A DNA stretch of 64,000 bases from Apricaphanius iberus (Eukaryota; Chordata; Actinopteri; Cyprinodontiformes; Aphaniidae). Below the pieces are notes generated by a model. It saw only the letters and a list, made by a program, of their open reading frames with translations, had not been told where the DNA came from and did not search any database. Shown here in pieces: positions 31,904-64,000 of the stretch. Position 1 is the stretch's first letter, and each line of letters opens with the position of its first letter. The DNA is taken from NCBI GenBank assembly GCA_028564705.1, contig JAPXFQ010001965.1, positions 434,001-498,000 of the forward strand. Reading direction: 5' to 3'. Position numbers and translations under genes: made by a program.

Positions 31904-33610
31904 CACTTGAAACCATCAATGTTTTTCATCTGTTTATGATGGGTAAAGACACACTGAACATATTCTTCTGTCTGCAATGAGTACATGTAGCTACAGCTGC
32001 TTACTGAAATACTGAGAGGATGACGCTTTGGTAAAAATCTTACCAGGATGTGTGGCATGTGTCAGGATTAAAATTTATGAAGAAAGTGCAAGAAAGCATT
32101 GCTTTTTAAATTTGTTTGACATTGTTCATGTTTGAGGTCGAATTTTGACAATATTAAATGTATTGAGATGTATTTCTAATCTTAATTTTAGCACATTTTT
32201 TATCTGATGAAGACAGAGAGCTTAACAAAGACTGATTATTATTGGTATATTTTTTATTTTTATCATTCAGAGTTTTCAAAAACCATAAAAGCAAATGACT
32301 ATTTTCATTATTTAAAACCTATATCTTTAGCAAAAGCAGCTACTTTTAAACAGTTTTTGCTGTCCCAAAAGAATGTTTCAGTTCTTTATTAAAAATCTAC
32401 ATTTTGTGAGAAATTTAAGTCTCTCTTCTATGCCTTGTACACCTGACATGGATTTAAAGGTTTGCTGTGTTGCTTAGGTCAGGAGACAGTAAGGATCAGG
32501 TTACACCATGCATTTGCGCCTTGGTGGGATTCTGATGACACTGACTTGGACAAAAATCACAAAATGTTATCAGTTCACCTTGGTACTTAACAGGTACATC
32601 AGGGGTGCACTGTTAAATTGTGCATCACATTATCAGAAAACATGCCTTTTTTTATCTGTTTGAAAATTATGCTGAGTTGGGTTACATTACCGGAAAAAAA
32701 ACTGTCAACGTACAGAAAAACAGCACAAGAAATTTGCAGAAGGCTGGTAGATCTTCATGTAGGTGTTTTATATTATACTCCTTTAAAGCAGTCCAAGCAG
32801 TTGCCCCAGAATTTTTTTTGTCCCACCCCCCTACCTTTTCCCTTTTACTTGCTATATTGTCATAATAAGTAGTATCACTTACTGTCTCCTGAAGTTGTAA
32901 TCATAACAAGAGCTTGGTAAAGACTAACATGTGGGGTTTTTTGTTTCCCTTTTCCTCTCTATAGCTAAATAAAACATTTCCTCCTTAGGCATTTTGAGTT
33001 AGAGTGACCCGCTAGAGTCATAAGTTTTCTTTCCAGATGTTCTTATTGTAACAGCAATAATTAAAAACATACAACAAAGGAGGAGCTTATGTTTCAATTA
33101 TTTTAAATTTTATGCATATTTTTTTGCTTTTTGTAAATGTCTCGTTTTTTCCAAAACCAGTTGAAGATGGTTCATTAAATTCTGTTAATCCAAGGTATTT
33201 TACCTAATGTAGCACAATATGTTGAATGTAACTTAAATAATGAGGATATTGAATATTTTAGATACCTTTTGATTATTTTGATATATAATAATAATGATAA
33301 TAATAATATAAGTTAATTGTATTACTGACTTTCTTACTCTTTAGACTTAATGATTTATCTTTAAACTACTGTACTTGAAAATCGTTTTTATGATTCCCTA
33401 AGAAATAGTGTGTGCCTTAATATCAAATTGTACATTTCAGTTTCCTGATTCTGTCAAAAACATTTTTATTGAGTTTTGTAAGAGAGAAGAGACCTTTAGA
33501 GTTTCATATTAATTGGTCTCATGAAATTGCTCCAATATCATTTCACTTTTATTGTAAATGTTTGGAATAATCTAGAACAATAAAGGACTGAATATTAAAA
33601 AAATAGGTTT
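31904..33610 (+). other. kcnq1: kcnq1 probable 3'UTR with several polyadenylation signals
   Basis: AT-rich, without credible coding sequence. Candidate signals are ATTAAA at 32153-32158 and AATAAA at 32968-32973 and 33579-33584. Which is used cannot be told from sequence, so the right boundary is arbitrary. Confidence 0.45.
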
Positions 33611-35816
33611 TATGGTGGTTTGAACAAAATATCAGGTGTTTTTGTGGGGTTTTGACCTTTTCGAGTATCTTTTATGTTATCTTATTCAAAAGAAACACAA
33701 TTTGAAGAATAAATCAAGCTGCTGCTCAGGAATTGTGCATTTTTGCATTTGCAGCAATATTTCTTTCTAAGGCAACAACAAGAGGGTGGATTCCTATACA
33801 AATGGTTAATAGCCTATTCTTTACATAAGTAACCTTTAGGCAGCAGATGGTGACCTTTCTCCTGCTGGCCAGCCATAGGGTGCCGAGGCATTCCTTCACA
33901 CAGCTGACCATGTGGAGAAAGAGCCCAAGTGACCATCTGCCTCTGCTGATCACAACAATAGGGAGCACCCTCCTGAAGTGTGCTGAGGGACTTTGGCCTT
34001 TGTGCCGACTAGGACCTGGTGTCAGGAGTTTTATCACATTGATTGCATTGAGCTTTTAAAGTTCTATCTTACCACTTTAATTAATGAAGTTTAGGTTAAA
34101 CAGTTGCAGGTGTGCCAGACAAATGAGAAAAAATGCTGCACTAAAAACTATATTGTTGTACAAAGGACTAAAACACTTTCTTTCATATAATAATTTTGAG
34201 TTCAAAGCTGCTAAGGTAAACTGTCCTAATGGAGAAAGTAATGATCTTGTTTTTTTAAAATTTGCATGAAGATGATACCTTTCATTTCTGTAAGACAAAA
34301 TTACTGCAATTGTTAGATACAGAATATTTTGTTCACTTATGATGCATGCGGCTGGTTGTATACATATTTTAACAATTCGTTATGGAACTTTGTGCGGAAA
34401 TTCAATTATTTAGATAGCTTTTTGAGAGGGGAAGAAGAATGCTTCTTCTGTCCTTATTAATGGAATAGAAACGCATTGAACGTTTTATTCTGTAGATTAA
34501 ATTTTGTCTCTTACTTTTATATTAATATCCCCACACTTTTTTTTCTATCAACAGTAGAAAATGTCAGGCTGAGCTGGGTCTGCTTTTGGGCACATGTTAT
34601 TTCTTTGAATATAAAAAAAGAGAAAAACTGCAAAGGAAAGAAAAGAATAAAAGAAGGTCCCGAGAGGGGGTGGAAGGACGTGAAAACTAATTTGCAGGTG
34701 AATTAGATGGCACACTCTCTTTTATGGCCATTGTGCTGCTCTCTGGCCAGATGGCCTCTTCAGGCTTCTTTCAGAACTAAAACCCAAAAATAACAGGAGC
34801 AAATACACTAATACACTTATGAGGGATTTACATACTCTAATAGGCTAATGTGGAAATCACAGTTAATGTTAATGGATATATTTATTTTTTTTTTGCCTGG
34901 CAGCACATTCCTCATAACTCATTATGAAATGTTGCATAATAAGACCCAGAAAATGCAGTTACTGTATAGCATTTTTTTCTTTTCTAAACACTCAGCTCCT
35001 ATTTCATTCCCATCTCTTCAGAGATATACTTATGAAGCCATTCATCTGTGACTAACACAGAAATACTGCCTTCTAGGCATGCTGTCGGTCTGAAAAATAT
35101 TAAACACGAAATCTGACCAATGGGAAAAACTGTGGAACTTGCATTTCAGTAAATTACACATCCTATAAATACACAACTGCTATACTTTTAACTAAAGTCA
35201 AAACATCTTTCAAAGGTTTTGTTTTAATGTGGACCTGAAAAAAATTTAACAGTATATATTATCACTTCAAGTTACATTACAAATCTTAGATTAGTGAAGA
35301 TTTACTAATTAATTAAATCAAGAGTAGAAGTAAAAGTAATATCAGAAATTTATGAATTCATACTGGCCATCAGAAACAAATAATTCAGTTAATTTAATTG
35401 ATGTATTGCCTCATATTGTCTGATTATTTAACTTGCTTGAAAGCAAGTTAAGAATTTGTAAAAAAATGTATGCTCAAGCATTCAACTATGTAATTTGCTC
35501 TTGTATAAAAACTGAAGACAATTTTAGATTTTGTTTTAAAAAGTGGATGGTGAAATCATCATGTGATGTGATTGTTTATGTTTTCATAAAAACATATATG
35601 AAGTGTAAATGTATATTATGTATTTATTAGGAAAAAATTTTTAAGATGTTTTCTGCAGGGATTAATGCAGTTATTTATCACTTCATGTAATTTATTTGCA
35701 AAATAATGAAGTGGAATTTTGCTTTGTCTGTACTATGGGGAATGTTTAAGCGATATGCAAAGCTAGATGGAAATGCGATAAAACCTGAAGCATCAGCAAT
35801 GCCTTAAATTACACCG
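33611..35816. other. kcnq1-cdkn1c intergenic, no gene
   Basis: Convergent gene ends flank this AT-rich stretch. A 103-codon minus-strand frame at 33726-34037 has no recognisable motif and lies in a somewhat GC-richer patch that may be a repeat. Confidence 0.45.
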
Positions 35817-35861
35817 TTTATTAAATCTGCAATTACTGTACAAATTTCCAAGTTTTTTATT
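35817..35861 (-). terminator. candidate polyadenylation signals of cdkn1c
   Basis: Two AATAAA hexamers read on the minus strand, at 35856-35861 and 35817-35822, about 210-255 bp beyond the cdkn1c stop. The region is AT-rich, so chance occurrence is possible. Confidence 0.35.
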
Positions 35862-36071
35862 CAATTTAATAACTACAAGAAATCAGCTGAGCTGATTACA
35901 GAAATTAAAAAAATAATACTGACCAAAAAAGAAAAAAAATCCAACAATTTTTAAATTAACATCTCTATAAATTAAATAAATACAAATGAAAAACTGAAAA
36001 TAAAATAAAATAAAATAATGGGTTGCTACTTAATTCTCAGTTCTGTCCATCAGAAGTTTTCTGAAGCATGT

Positions 36072-36172
36072 TCATCTTATTGTCCGGCACTGAGTTTCCC
36101 TGTTAAAATTTGTTTGAAAAGGACTGATGATACTTTTAGTTCCCACTGACCGTCTTCTTTTTGAAAAGTAAT
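36072..36172 (-). CDS. cdkn1c: cdkn1c exon 2, C-terminal nuclear localisation motif
   Basis: Encodes (D)YFSKRRRSVGTKSIISPF and a short tail ending ...CRTIR then TGA. It is entered in phase 1. The ITD(Y/F)F-basic motif across the junction is the family's signature C-terminus. Confidence 0.88.
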
Positions 36173-36696
36173 CTGTTAAGAAGAAAAAGAAGACATTTTT
36201 GGGGGTGATTTAAAGCTTCTATTGTGACTTTTCAGCATTTTAGGAGAGCAAAATGCTACTGTGATTTTTTCCTTTTACCTGTAATTCTTGCATTATTTGA
36301 CTTGACTGCAGGTTTTGAGAATGGTCTCTTCCTCTGGACAGGCACAATTTCAGCTGGGCGCCTAAGCGCGTTGGACACACTTAAGCAGTTCTCTTGGTTG
36401 GTGCCAACGTGTTCATCATTATTGCTCACCCTTCCGTCTTCCTCAGTTTTTAGGGAATGAACATCAACCGTCGGCTCTGGAGACTCTTGATAGAAAGAGG
36501 CAGCACAATCTGCAGGAATTTTCTCCCACTGAAACCTGCCGAGCATCGGCGTCTCAGCCTGGAAGTTGAAGTTCCAGCGCCGACTGTCCTGCTCCACGAT
36601 CTCCTTAAGTTTCAGCTGTAAGTCCTGACACAGCTGGTCGTGGTCCACTGGACCAAAGAGATTCCTGTGAGCAGACAGTGTATGTCTGATATTCAT
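36072..36696 (-). CDS. cdkn1c: CIP/KIP cyclin-dependent kinase inhibitor, p57Kip2-like, complete
   Basis: Join complement of 36279-36696 and 36072-36172; 172 residues. The protein is a nuclear inhibitor of cyclin-CDK complexes. Residues about 12-66 form the KIP domain: RNLFGPVDHDQL is the cyclin-binding segment, RRWNFNFQAETPM the CDK-binding strand, and FQWEKI...AASFYQES the end of the 3-10 helix region. The spliced C-terminus reads RITDYFSKRRR, the conserved basic nuclear-localisation motif of CDKN1B/C. That junction confirms the 106-bp intron: the donor is ACAG/GTAAAA and the acceptor CTTCTTAACAG. The protein is much shorter than mammalian p57 and lacks its Pro-Ala repeats. The c assignment rests on linkage to kcnq1; by sequence alone another teleost cdkn1 paralogue is possible. 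Confidence 0.9.
36279..36696 (-). CDS. cdkn1c: cdkn1c exon 1, KIP domain
   Basis: Starts at the ATG whose complement is at 36694-36696. It contains all of the CDK/cyclin-binding domain, an acidic middle (VHSLKTEEDGRVSNNDEH) and a basic stretch (VQRKRPFSK). Read past the donor, the frame would end within a few codons, but the conserved basic motif appears only after splicing to 36172. Confidence 0.9.
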
Positions 36697-36856
36697 CGTT
36701 CAAATAAGTTGGAAGGAGTTTGGATGGAAAGCTTCTGAGAGAAGATGCTGCTGATGAGTCCGTCCCGTCTGCTTGTGTCCACTGGATCTTAAAGGAGAAC
36801 TTTAAGGTTGCACAGCTCACAATGTTTTGTTTTGTACCAAATGAGCAGAGACTTGT

Positions 36857-36863
36857 GATTGGC
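36857..36863 (-). promoter_or_regulatory. CCAAT box candidate upstream of cdkn1c
   Basis: GCCAATC on the minus strand, about 160 bp upstream of the cdkn1c start codon and at a plausible proximal-promoter distance. No convincing TATA box was seen. A 108-codon open frame on the plus strand at 36720-37046 overlaps this region and resembles nothing known to me. Confidence 0.35.
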
Positions 36864-38011
36864 TGCAGCTGTCTGTACCACAGAGAAGCAACAGAGGGGG
36901 TGAAATTTGATCATTGTCTGAAGAAAACCATTGAGACTCTAAAACCCTCCAGTTCTATCACACTCTGCCTTGACAAGAAGAGGTCAATTTTGAATTACCA
37001 TGACAATAGTGATGTTTTTCCTGTTGAATGCACTGTTGGTGCATAGGCTGTGTTCACTTTGAGTCAGGTCATTGAAAGTCGCTTTTAATAGTATCTAGAT
37101 AGCATCTTCTGTGCTGCAAAAGCAAATAATGAAAAATGTTACTCAACACAAGATGTATTGGGTTGTTAAGAATCTGTATAAGGTAAAAATATTAGACGTT
37201 GTTTTACTGGATGCTCCCTAAAAACAAGCCTCTAATCCAAAACACGCACTACTGTAACTGTCAGATATGTAATTGATTGATTTAATCTTCAATAAATAAC
37301 CAGAAATAGTATTTAAAAATTGCTCAAGCTACATCTATATCATGCAGAGTTTGAAAGATTACAACTTTTAAGGTATTTCTGAATCAAGAAGGGTGGAGCA
37401 ATCAAAAAACATACCAAGAAAATAACCTTTTTTTCTGCAGTGTCGGACAAAATTCAGACCAGGAATTTGATATCATCTAATGCCACCAATACCCAAAGCA
37501 AAATGCAAAAATTGATTTAGGTTGGGTGCCTACTGATGTAAGAGTGGAAAAACATAAAATCAACACATACGCCTACACACAGCTTTTCTGTTTTTTCCCC
37601 GCTAAAAGTAAATAGGTTGGTTCTGCTGAAATAACATGTATTCAAAATCCATACTATGATGGTAAATGTACAGCCTTCATATTTAAAAGTGTAGTTGTAG
37701 ATTAAACAAAATAGGTTACACCATCATCCACTTAAACTTGAGACTAATCCTATTTTTAAACAAGCAGGTACCAGACTAATAAATTTGACTACTGTGTCAA
37801 CCCTAGTGTAATACCACAAGTGAGAGGTTTATAGATGGTGCACTGCAGATGTGCATGCTTTATTCAATTCTCTGTAACACTGAACAAGGAAACACACAAA
37901 AATGATCACCTCATTCTATACTTGTAAAGGTCATTGCATACTGGTCAACATAAGTGAAACACACCTTATTCTAAAAGCATCTACTGTATGTTTGGTTTAT
38001 ACTTAAATAAA

Positions 38012-38110
38012 GGGATGCACGGATATCGATATGGGTATCGGGGCCAATACCACTCTAATGTACTGTATCGGTATTTTATTACACCTAACTGATACACTGA
38101 ACCGATACTT
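38012..38110 (+). mobile_element. fragment of a GGTATCGG-type DNA element
   Basis: GGGATGCACGGATATCGATA followed by GGTATCGGGGCCAATACC and later TATCGGTATTTT resembles the ends of a common fish hAT-type repeat. The full extent was not determined. Confidence 0.4.
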
Positions 38111-39786
38111 AAAATGTGGAAACTTTGCAATAATTTCACAGAAAACGTTTCTTTTTCTCTCGAAATTTTTATTTTGTGGTCATTGAGGTCCCTTCTCTAT
38201 CTTTGTGAGGAGAAATCCAAAAGCCACTGATAATATCCCAGCGTTTCAGATTCAACAATTGTTCTTTTTTATGCATTGGCTTTTGTTCACATAACAACTA
38301 TTATAAATCTAAATAGAATATTACCTGGTTAAATAAAGGTTAAATAAAATTATTTTAAAAAAATTTCTATGTAGTTGACCGTATTCTAACATTTGCAATA
38401 TCCTTTCTAACAACTTAAAACTTTTGTTTTATTCAGTTAGTGTTAGTCCATCAGCTAACATCCTCATTAGGTTAGTTGTGCTGGATGGTTGTGAGTCTGT
38501 CAGCAATATTGTTTAATGTCTCACCTGTCCCCCTACAGAGAATCGTGTCAGTTATTTTATAGCACTTTGCTGCATATGTGGCCTGTGCTGTTTTTCTTTT
38601 TAAGACTCTCCCTCTCTGCTCCACCTTTCCTGTTGGCCTGTAGATCTTGCTCCATTTTGCCTCTAGAATTAAAGGTGATGGTGGGAGGGGCCTGTCTGCA
38701 TTGTAGGAACAGACACCCTCACAAAAAGAGAGAAGGTGGGGTGTTTGTGCCTAACCTTCCTGCGTCTGTTGCAGCTTCAGTTGGGCAGATTTCCTAATGA
38801 GCCACAGGACGGATTGTTTATTTTTTTAAATCAAGCATGACCTGATATGACCATCAGGAATCCTGAGTTAGCCAGTTTGACAGAAAGCTCACTGGGAAAT
38901 GATCCGGTGCTCCCGATAGCTAGTCCAAAGCTAGAACATTTGTTCTTTTATTTATTTTTTCTTACAAAGAGATTAATTAAAGTTCCAAAACAGATCATGG
39001 TAGACCTAAAAGCAAATATCTAGGACTACAGATGAAAAAAAAGGATGAATTTCAAAAGAGTGTTAAGAAAATAAATTCTATATGTAAACATTCATAAAAA
39101 CAAATATCATTCACCCATTTACATGGGACCTCTCCATACTCACATCAGAGAGAACTAAAGATTTAGTGCCAGGGGACTCTGACATGAGAACTAAAGAACC
39201 CTGGCTTTAGTTACTGATCTCATGACTGACAGATAACTGTTTAACCCTGTGACTCGAGGCTTTTGCCAGAACAAACGGTCTTTTAAAGTGTCTGTTCTAA
39301 GACGTGTAACTCCTTTATTTGCACTTCGTGCTTTCAGTAAGTCAGATCATGTTTGATGTATTGTTAACAAAAGCAATTAATCAGCCAATCACATGACAGC
39401 AGCTCAATACATTTAGACATATATGCATGGTGAGTACCTCTTGGAGAAGTTCAAAATTAACATCCTCTCAGAGAAGAACGGGAATTTCAGTAACTTTTGG
39501 CATAGCTGTAGATGCCAGAAGGCTGATATGTGTATTTCAGAAACTGCTGATCTACAGCTGCCAGCAGCTCTGTGGATGAAAATGCATTGTTCAGATCAGA
39601 GGTCAGAGGAAAACAATCAAAGTGGTTAGAGATGACAGAAAGGCAATAGCATCTCAAATATCCACTCTCTACAACCAAGGTATGAGGATTATCATCTCTA
39701 AATGTGCACCCTATTGAACCTTGACACTGATAGGCTACACATCCTGCAGACTACACACTGGGGTTATCTTAACAGGAAAAACAAAA

Positions 39787-39790
<4 letters not shown>

Positions 39791-39882
<92 letters not shown>
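39791..39882. repeat. (AT)n microsatellite
   Basis: About 46 uninterrupted AT units in the cdkn1c-trpm5 intergenic region. Confidence 0.98.
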
Positions 39883-39885
<3 letters not shown>

Positions 39886-40017
39886 GCACAGGTTTACCAA
39901 AATGTTATAATGGATTGGAAAAGACTGCCTGATCTGACTGATCACAGTTTCTGCTACAACATTGCCAATACCAACTGATCATCATTTAAACACAGCATCC
40001 TATGTGAGTATTGTTGC

Positions 40018-40595
40018 TTAAAGGGACAATAAATAAGTTTAATCAAAAATAAAAATAGAAACATTTTAAATTTCCTTCTCATACATGCTGTAGCAATGCC
40101 CTGGTCAGTAGAATGAGCACTTTCCTTTTCACCGTGGTTGCCTCTATATGCCTGTAAATTCACTTAAATAGCGAGTGCTCGGGTTGAAACAAGCAGATTT
40201 CCCGAGTGCTTTCTGCGTAATCGCGTCATGCGCGCTCACACTCAGGTCTACCGTGAATTATCTCTATCATAAACAACAGCAGATTGAGACGTAACTGAAG
40301 GATAGCTTCAGCAGAGCAGAGAGCGGCTTTTAGCAGCAGCGAAACTCCAGCCCAGACCCCAACTAAACTTACACAACCGTAACGTTTCTTACCTCATTTG
40401 AAGTCATGGCTGCAAATCAGGAAATAGTCCAGGACAGGACTGACTCAGCTGTTGGAACTGTGCGTTTTGGAGTGAGCTCACATAGCTTGTCTGAACCTCA
40501 TGAATGACCTTACCATTCAGGCTGCAGTTATGACTTTGGCCTAAGGGGGGCACTCGTGATCAAAAAAAATGTTCAACTTCTCATAGTTACTTTAA
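40018..40595. mobile_element. TTAA-flanked MITE candidate abutting the next one
   Basis: It begins TTAAAGGGACAATAAATAAG and ends with a segment whose complement is TTAAAGTAACTATGAGAAG. The final TTAA (40592-40595) is also the left flank of the following element. The ends are only loosely similar, so the call is provisional. Confidence 0.45.
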
Positions 40596-41022
40596 AGTGA
40601 CAGTGTGTAGTTTTTTGCAGTACATCTTTGAAAATAGCCATTAAAATATTATGTAATAATAATTACGTAAAGCACATTAATTGCAAAATATTGGCGATAT
40701 TATAAAATATTACTTTAAAAATCAGTTTTAAAATGCATAGGCGCGGGTCCTCTTTTCAGGGGAAAGCCATATTAGATGACGTCTTTACTTCTACAAGAGG
40801 CCGGACGGACAAAGCGCACAGAACAGGCCCGCTATTAAAACATTGATTTTCCCCCAAAATGCAAAAAAGTTTCGCCATAATTACATTTTTACCTCTTCGC
40901 TACTTCCAAGCCATGAAAGAGAGACTGATGTGCTCCTCACGTTGCTGCAAATAGATCAGTCTCAGGGAATTGAGCGTTTGAAAACAGCACCAGTTGGACC
41001 TCCGTTGTTGAGTTTCTTACAA
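40592..41022 (+). mobile_element. TTAA MITE copy 1, right end missing
   Basis: TTAA then AGTGACAGTGTGTAG and a body that matches 49160-49570 closely (AATAATAATTACGTAAAGC, GCGGGTCCTCTTTTCAGGGG, ATGAAAGAGAGACTG). Similarity stops near 41022, and the right terminus seen in the other copy is absent. Confidence 0.75.
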
Positions 41023-41023
41023 A

Positions 41024-41336
41024 ATTGGTTACAAAATGTGGTACGTGTACCACCAATGGTACCTAAGATGTCTGTAGTGGTACTTGTAGGAAACTTCTAA
41101 ATATTTTTTGAAAATAATATAAATTCAAAAATGTACCATTCACACACATTGTGGCTGTGGCTGGCAACAATTACCTTATTAGGAGTAAACACGACTCCTT
41201 TGTTAATTGACTATAGTTAAAAGGGTAAGCTTTCTCTACTGAATGTTTTAATTGATCATGGCCATGGTACTTGAAGAGCTCGACAATATCTCAGGTGGTA
41301 CTCACTGCAGAAAAGGTTGAGAAATACTGGTTTAGA
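41024..41336 (-). mobile_element. possible hAT-type fragment
   Basis: Read on the minus strand the right edge is CAGTATTTCTCAACC TTTTCTGCAGTGAGTACC, typical wording of a hAT MITE end. The other end was not found; it may explain why the preceding MITE is cut short. Confidence 0.35.
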
Positions 41337-41513
41337 ACATTTCACAAAGCTCGAATATTTTCAAATTGGTATCTTGAACATGACAGTGGGTGCACTATAC
41401 TCTCATGACCATCCATTGGGGATGCGGGAGACCACAAGATTCATATTGTGGATCTCCAGCTGGCAAATCTGCATCAACTACATTAAACAAAAAAAAATCT
41501 CTGAGGAATGTTT

Positions 41514-41838
41514 CATCCATCCATCCATCCAGTCTATAGGGTGGCGGGGGGGGGGGGGGGGGGGGGCGAGCTACACCCTGGACAGGTCACTAGTCCATTG
41601 CAGAGCAACATAGAGACACAAAGGAAAAACAACCATACATGCACACACTCATACCTAAGGACAACTGGGAAAGACCAGTTAACCTAATGATCATGTTTTT
41701 GGACTGTGGGGGGAGCCGGAGTACCAAGAGGGTACCCATGCATGCACAGAGAGAACTTGCAAACTCCATGCTGACAGAACCAAGGCCGGGATTCAAACCT
41801 AGGACCTTCTTGCTGCAAGGCAACAGCACTACCAAGGA
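41514..41838 (+). repeat. dispersed CCATCCATCC repeat, second copy, with poly-G tract
   Basis: Same family as 9150-9479 (GCTACACCCTGGACAGG, AGAACTTGCAAACTCCATG, ACCTTCTTGCTGCAAGGC). A run of 21 G at 41546-41566 has expanded within its 5' part. Confidence 0.7.
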
Positions 41839-42420
41839 ATGTTCCTGATCCGTTATTTAATCCATATAAATTTGAGTATTTTTTTTATGCAAAATATATT
41901 TCAAGAAGGTGCAAGCAAGATGTACCTAAAACTGTGGCCAGTGAGTGTATATTTAGTACTTTATATTTATCCTGGGTAATTGCACCAGATTCACACAAGA
42001 AGTTTGGAATAAATATTTATTATGAAATACTGTAATAGACAAGTTTAGTTTAAGGTTTTTGGAAGATCTTATTCCCACTTTAACACTTTAACTGTGAAGG
42101 GACCTGTATACTGTAGCACTTTTTCCTTGTCAATGCAGAAGTTGCTACTGTGAGAAATGTGGAAAGCTCCTAAAATGCATGCCACAAATGTTTAGAAAGT
42201 AGCCAACTTAAATGATAAAGGTGTGGTCCTGCTGGGAGCAGAGTGGAGTGGCTAACCAACATGCAAAGCAATGGTGCACAGGAGCTTCACGGATTGGCTG
42301 GGAGAAACACCATTACCTTTCTTCAACTTCCTGATGAACCAAGTAGTTCACCTGAAGGGGAAACCTCTCAGTCTTCCCTGTCGTGGCTGAGCTGAACAAG
42401 GAGAAAGGTTTGTTTTGGCC

Positions 42421-62824
<20,404 letters not shown>

Positions 62825-64000
62825 GTCAGTCTTATCAGCTTCTTTGCTTATTCCAGCTCCAGCTTGTCATATATCAATCAGTAGCACCCTAAATATGCCT
62901 GGCACTGGAAAAATCTACTCGACCAAAACTGCAAGGCAGTGTGAGTTATACACAGAGTGTAACTTCAAATGAAGGGTGACACGAGGCATGACGCCAAGCA
63001 CAGAGCAGGTGTAGGTCAGTCTTGCCATATGCAAATGTCACTCTAGATAAAAGAGCCCTGTAACTAGGTGAGCTAAAAAGCAATGTTATCTTAAAGAACA
63101 TTATTGAAATGAAGGTCATGTCGCTTACTGAGGCAGTCGGCCAGTGGTGAGATAGAGAAGGCATATCTAAAGTCCTGACGAAGTTAATGAGAAATATATC
63201 CTGACATGGAATTGATGCTCTTTGAATGGTTCAAATGGCATAAATCAATGATGATCCCTTATTGTTTTCAACAATTTTTGAGGGCCTCCTTTTTATTTTT
63301 CCTCCAGCCATCCCTGCAGCGAAGCAATCAATTAATTTATTCTCACAAGTGGTCACCTTAATATGCTTATTTCTGGCTTCTCATTTCAAATATTATCTTA
63401 AAGTCTGTTAATTGCCCCCACTGCAAGACATTTAGCCTCTTATACTGTGGCCTGCATACCACTATTCATAATTTGATTGTTTGAAGTGTCTCTCTCTGTC
63501 TCTCCCTCTCTCTCACTGAAAGCCTCAACAAAAGTCAGTAAGTCAGTTTATATACTCAGTACATGTGAAACCAGTAATCAAATTATAGAGCATGAGGGAT
63601 AGAAATCGTTGTACATGGAAATTAAATAGGGATGAGACCTCATAAAGAATGGTCCCTTAATGGAGAGTCTATGCATACTCTTAATTTAAACAACTGTAAT
63701 GCTGCTCTTGTGGTGATGTACCAGGAACAAAGTTAATAACCGGATGCTGTTGAATGCGGAACGAACAGGTGGTGGTGTAAAAAAAATTAAAAAATAAATG
63801 TACTATGAGATTTCCCTTGTTTATGAAGAACTTCATTTAGCTAGTGTGCTCCCATGGGCCACAGTGTTTATGTTTAAGGAAGAGCTATCCAAGTGCAAAT
63901 ACTTTTTTTTCAAGCAAATAGTTCAGTGTCGAGGGAGTCTGAGAGAGAGAGGTTGATACTGATATGAACAAGTTTCACCATGAAATTATTCAGGTATTTA
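62825..64000. other. trpm5 intron 12, runs off the window
   Basis: No next exon recognised. A CT-rich run (CTCTCTCTGTCTCTCCC) lies near 63489-63512. Confidence 0.5.

Larger units (their letters stand above)
37047..40017. other. cdkn1c-trpm5 intergenic, left part
   Basis: Apart from the GGTATCGG-type fragment and the (AT)n tract already listed, nothing is recognised. This is the shared upstream region of two divergently transcribed genes, so regulatory elements are expected but none can be named. Confidence 0.4.

Noticed and set aside
33726..34037. 103-codon minus-strand frame between kcnq1 and cdkn1c.
   Set aside because: No family resemblance and no flanking exons; treated as chance or an old repeat.
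36720..37046. 108-codon open frame on the + strand just upstream of cdkn1c.
   Set aside because: No recognisable domain, no splice or homology support; it overlaps the likely cdkn1c promoter and 5'UTR on the opposite strand.
39702..39978. Open frames encoding long alternating Tyr-Ile across the (AT)n tract.
   Set aside because: Translation of a microsatellite; the same artefact occurs at 57802-58032.

Overview
The window looks like part of a ray-finned (teleost) fish chromosome. Coding sequence is spread over short exons with GT-AG introns in an AT-rich background. The gaps hold fish-type repeats: Ty3/gypsy, RTE-like and L1-like LINEs, Harbinger, Tc1-like elements, tRNA-derived SINEs and TTAA-flanked MITEs. 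There are no bacterial-style operons, CRISPR arrays or phage genes. All calls come from reading the sequence and recalling protein families; no database search was run.

Three host genes are supported. (1) kcnq1, + strand, 3' portion only: six exons between 13771 and 31903 encode the cytoplasmic C-terminus of the voltage-gated K+ channel (calmodulin-binding helix B, assembly helices C and D, Ser-rich tail). The upstream exons lie to the left of the window or were not recognised. (2) A CIP/KIP cyclin-dependent kinase inhibitor, best read as cdkn1c (p57Kip2), - strand, 36072-36696, complete in two exons and 172 residues. (3) trpm5, + strand, 5' half: twelve exons from a tentative start at 42421 to 62824 encode about 577 residues of the cytoplasmic N-terminus. 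The transmembrane pore half lies to the right of the window. The three genes are neighbours in mammals too (the 11p15.5 imprinted region in human), but there TRPM5 sits head-to-head with the 5' end of KCNQ1, whereas here it lies beyond cdkn1c in the same orientation as kcnq1.

Layout: 1-13.7 kb is upstream flank or intron of kcnq1 with a decayed gypsy element split by a SINE-bearing insert, a TTAA-flanked element and an internally deleted RTE-like LINE. 13.8-31.9 kb holds the kcnq1 exons; the introns carry a SINE, nested MITEs, a LINE 3' end containing an antisense 28S rRNA fragment, and a 4.3 kb L1-like insertion with a matching 13-bp target-site duplication, a poly(A) tail and a GC-rich 3' region of about 3.4 kb. 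32-36 kb is kcnq1 3'UTR and intergenic DNA. 36.1-36.7 kb is cdkn1c. 37-42.4 kb is intergenic, with MITEs and microsatellites. 42.4-64 kb is trpm5, whose introns hold a Tc1-like element with a TTAA MITE inside it, a second RTE-like LINE, a Harbinger element with both of its gene remnants and a nested SINE, and a second Tc1-like element.

The three genes do not form one pathway: Kcnq1 is a repolarising and epithelial K+ channel, Cdkn1c a cell-cycle brake and Trpm5 a Ca2+-activated cation channel of taste and chemosensory cells. Their linkage is conserved synteny. No wholly new system was found. The most unusual structures are the 28S/LINE chimera and the L1-like insertion that puts a GC-rich island in the last kcnq1 intron.
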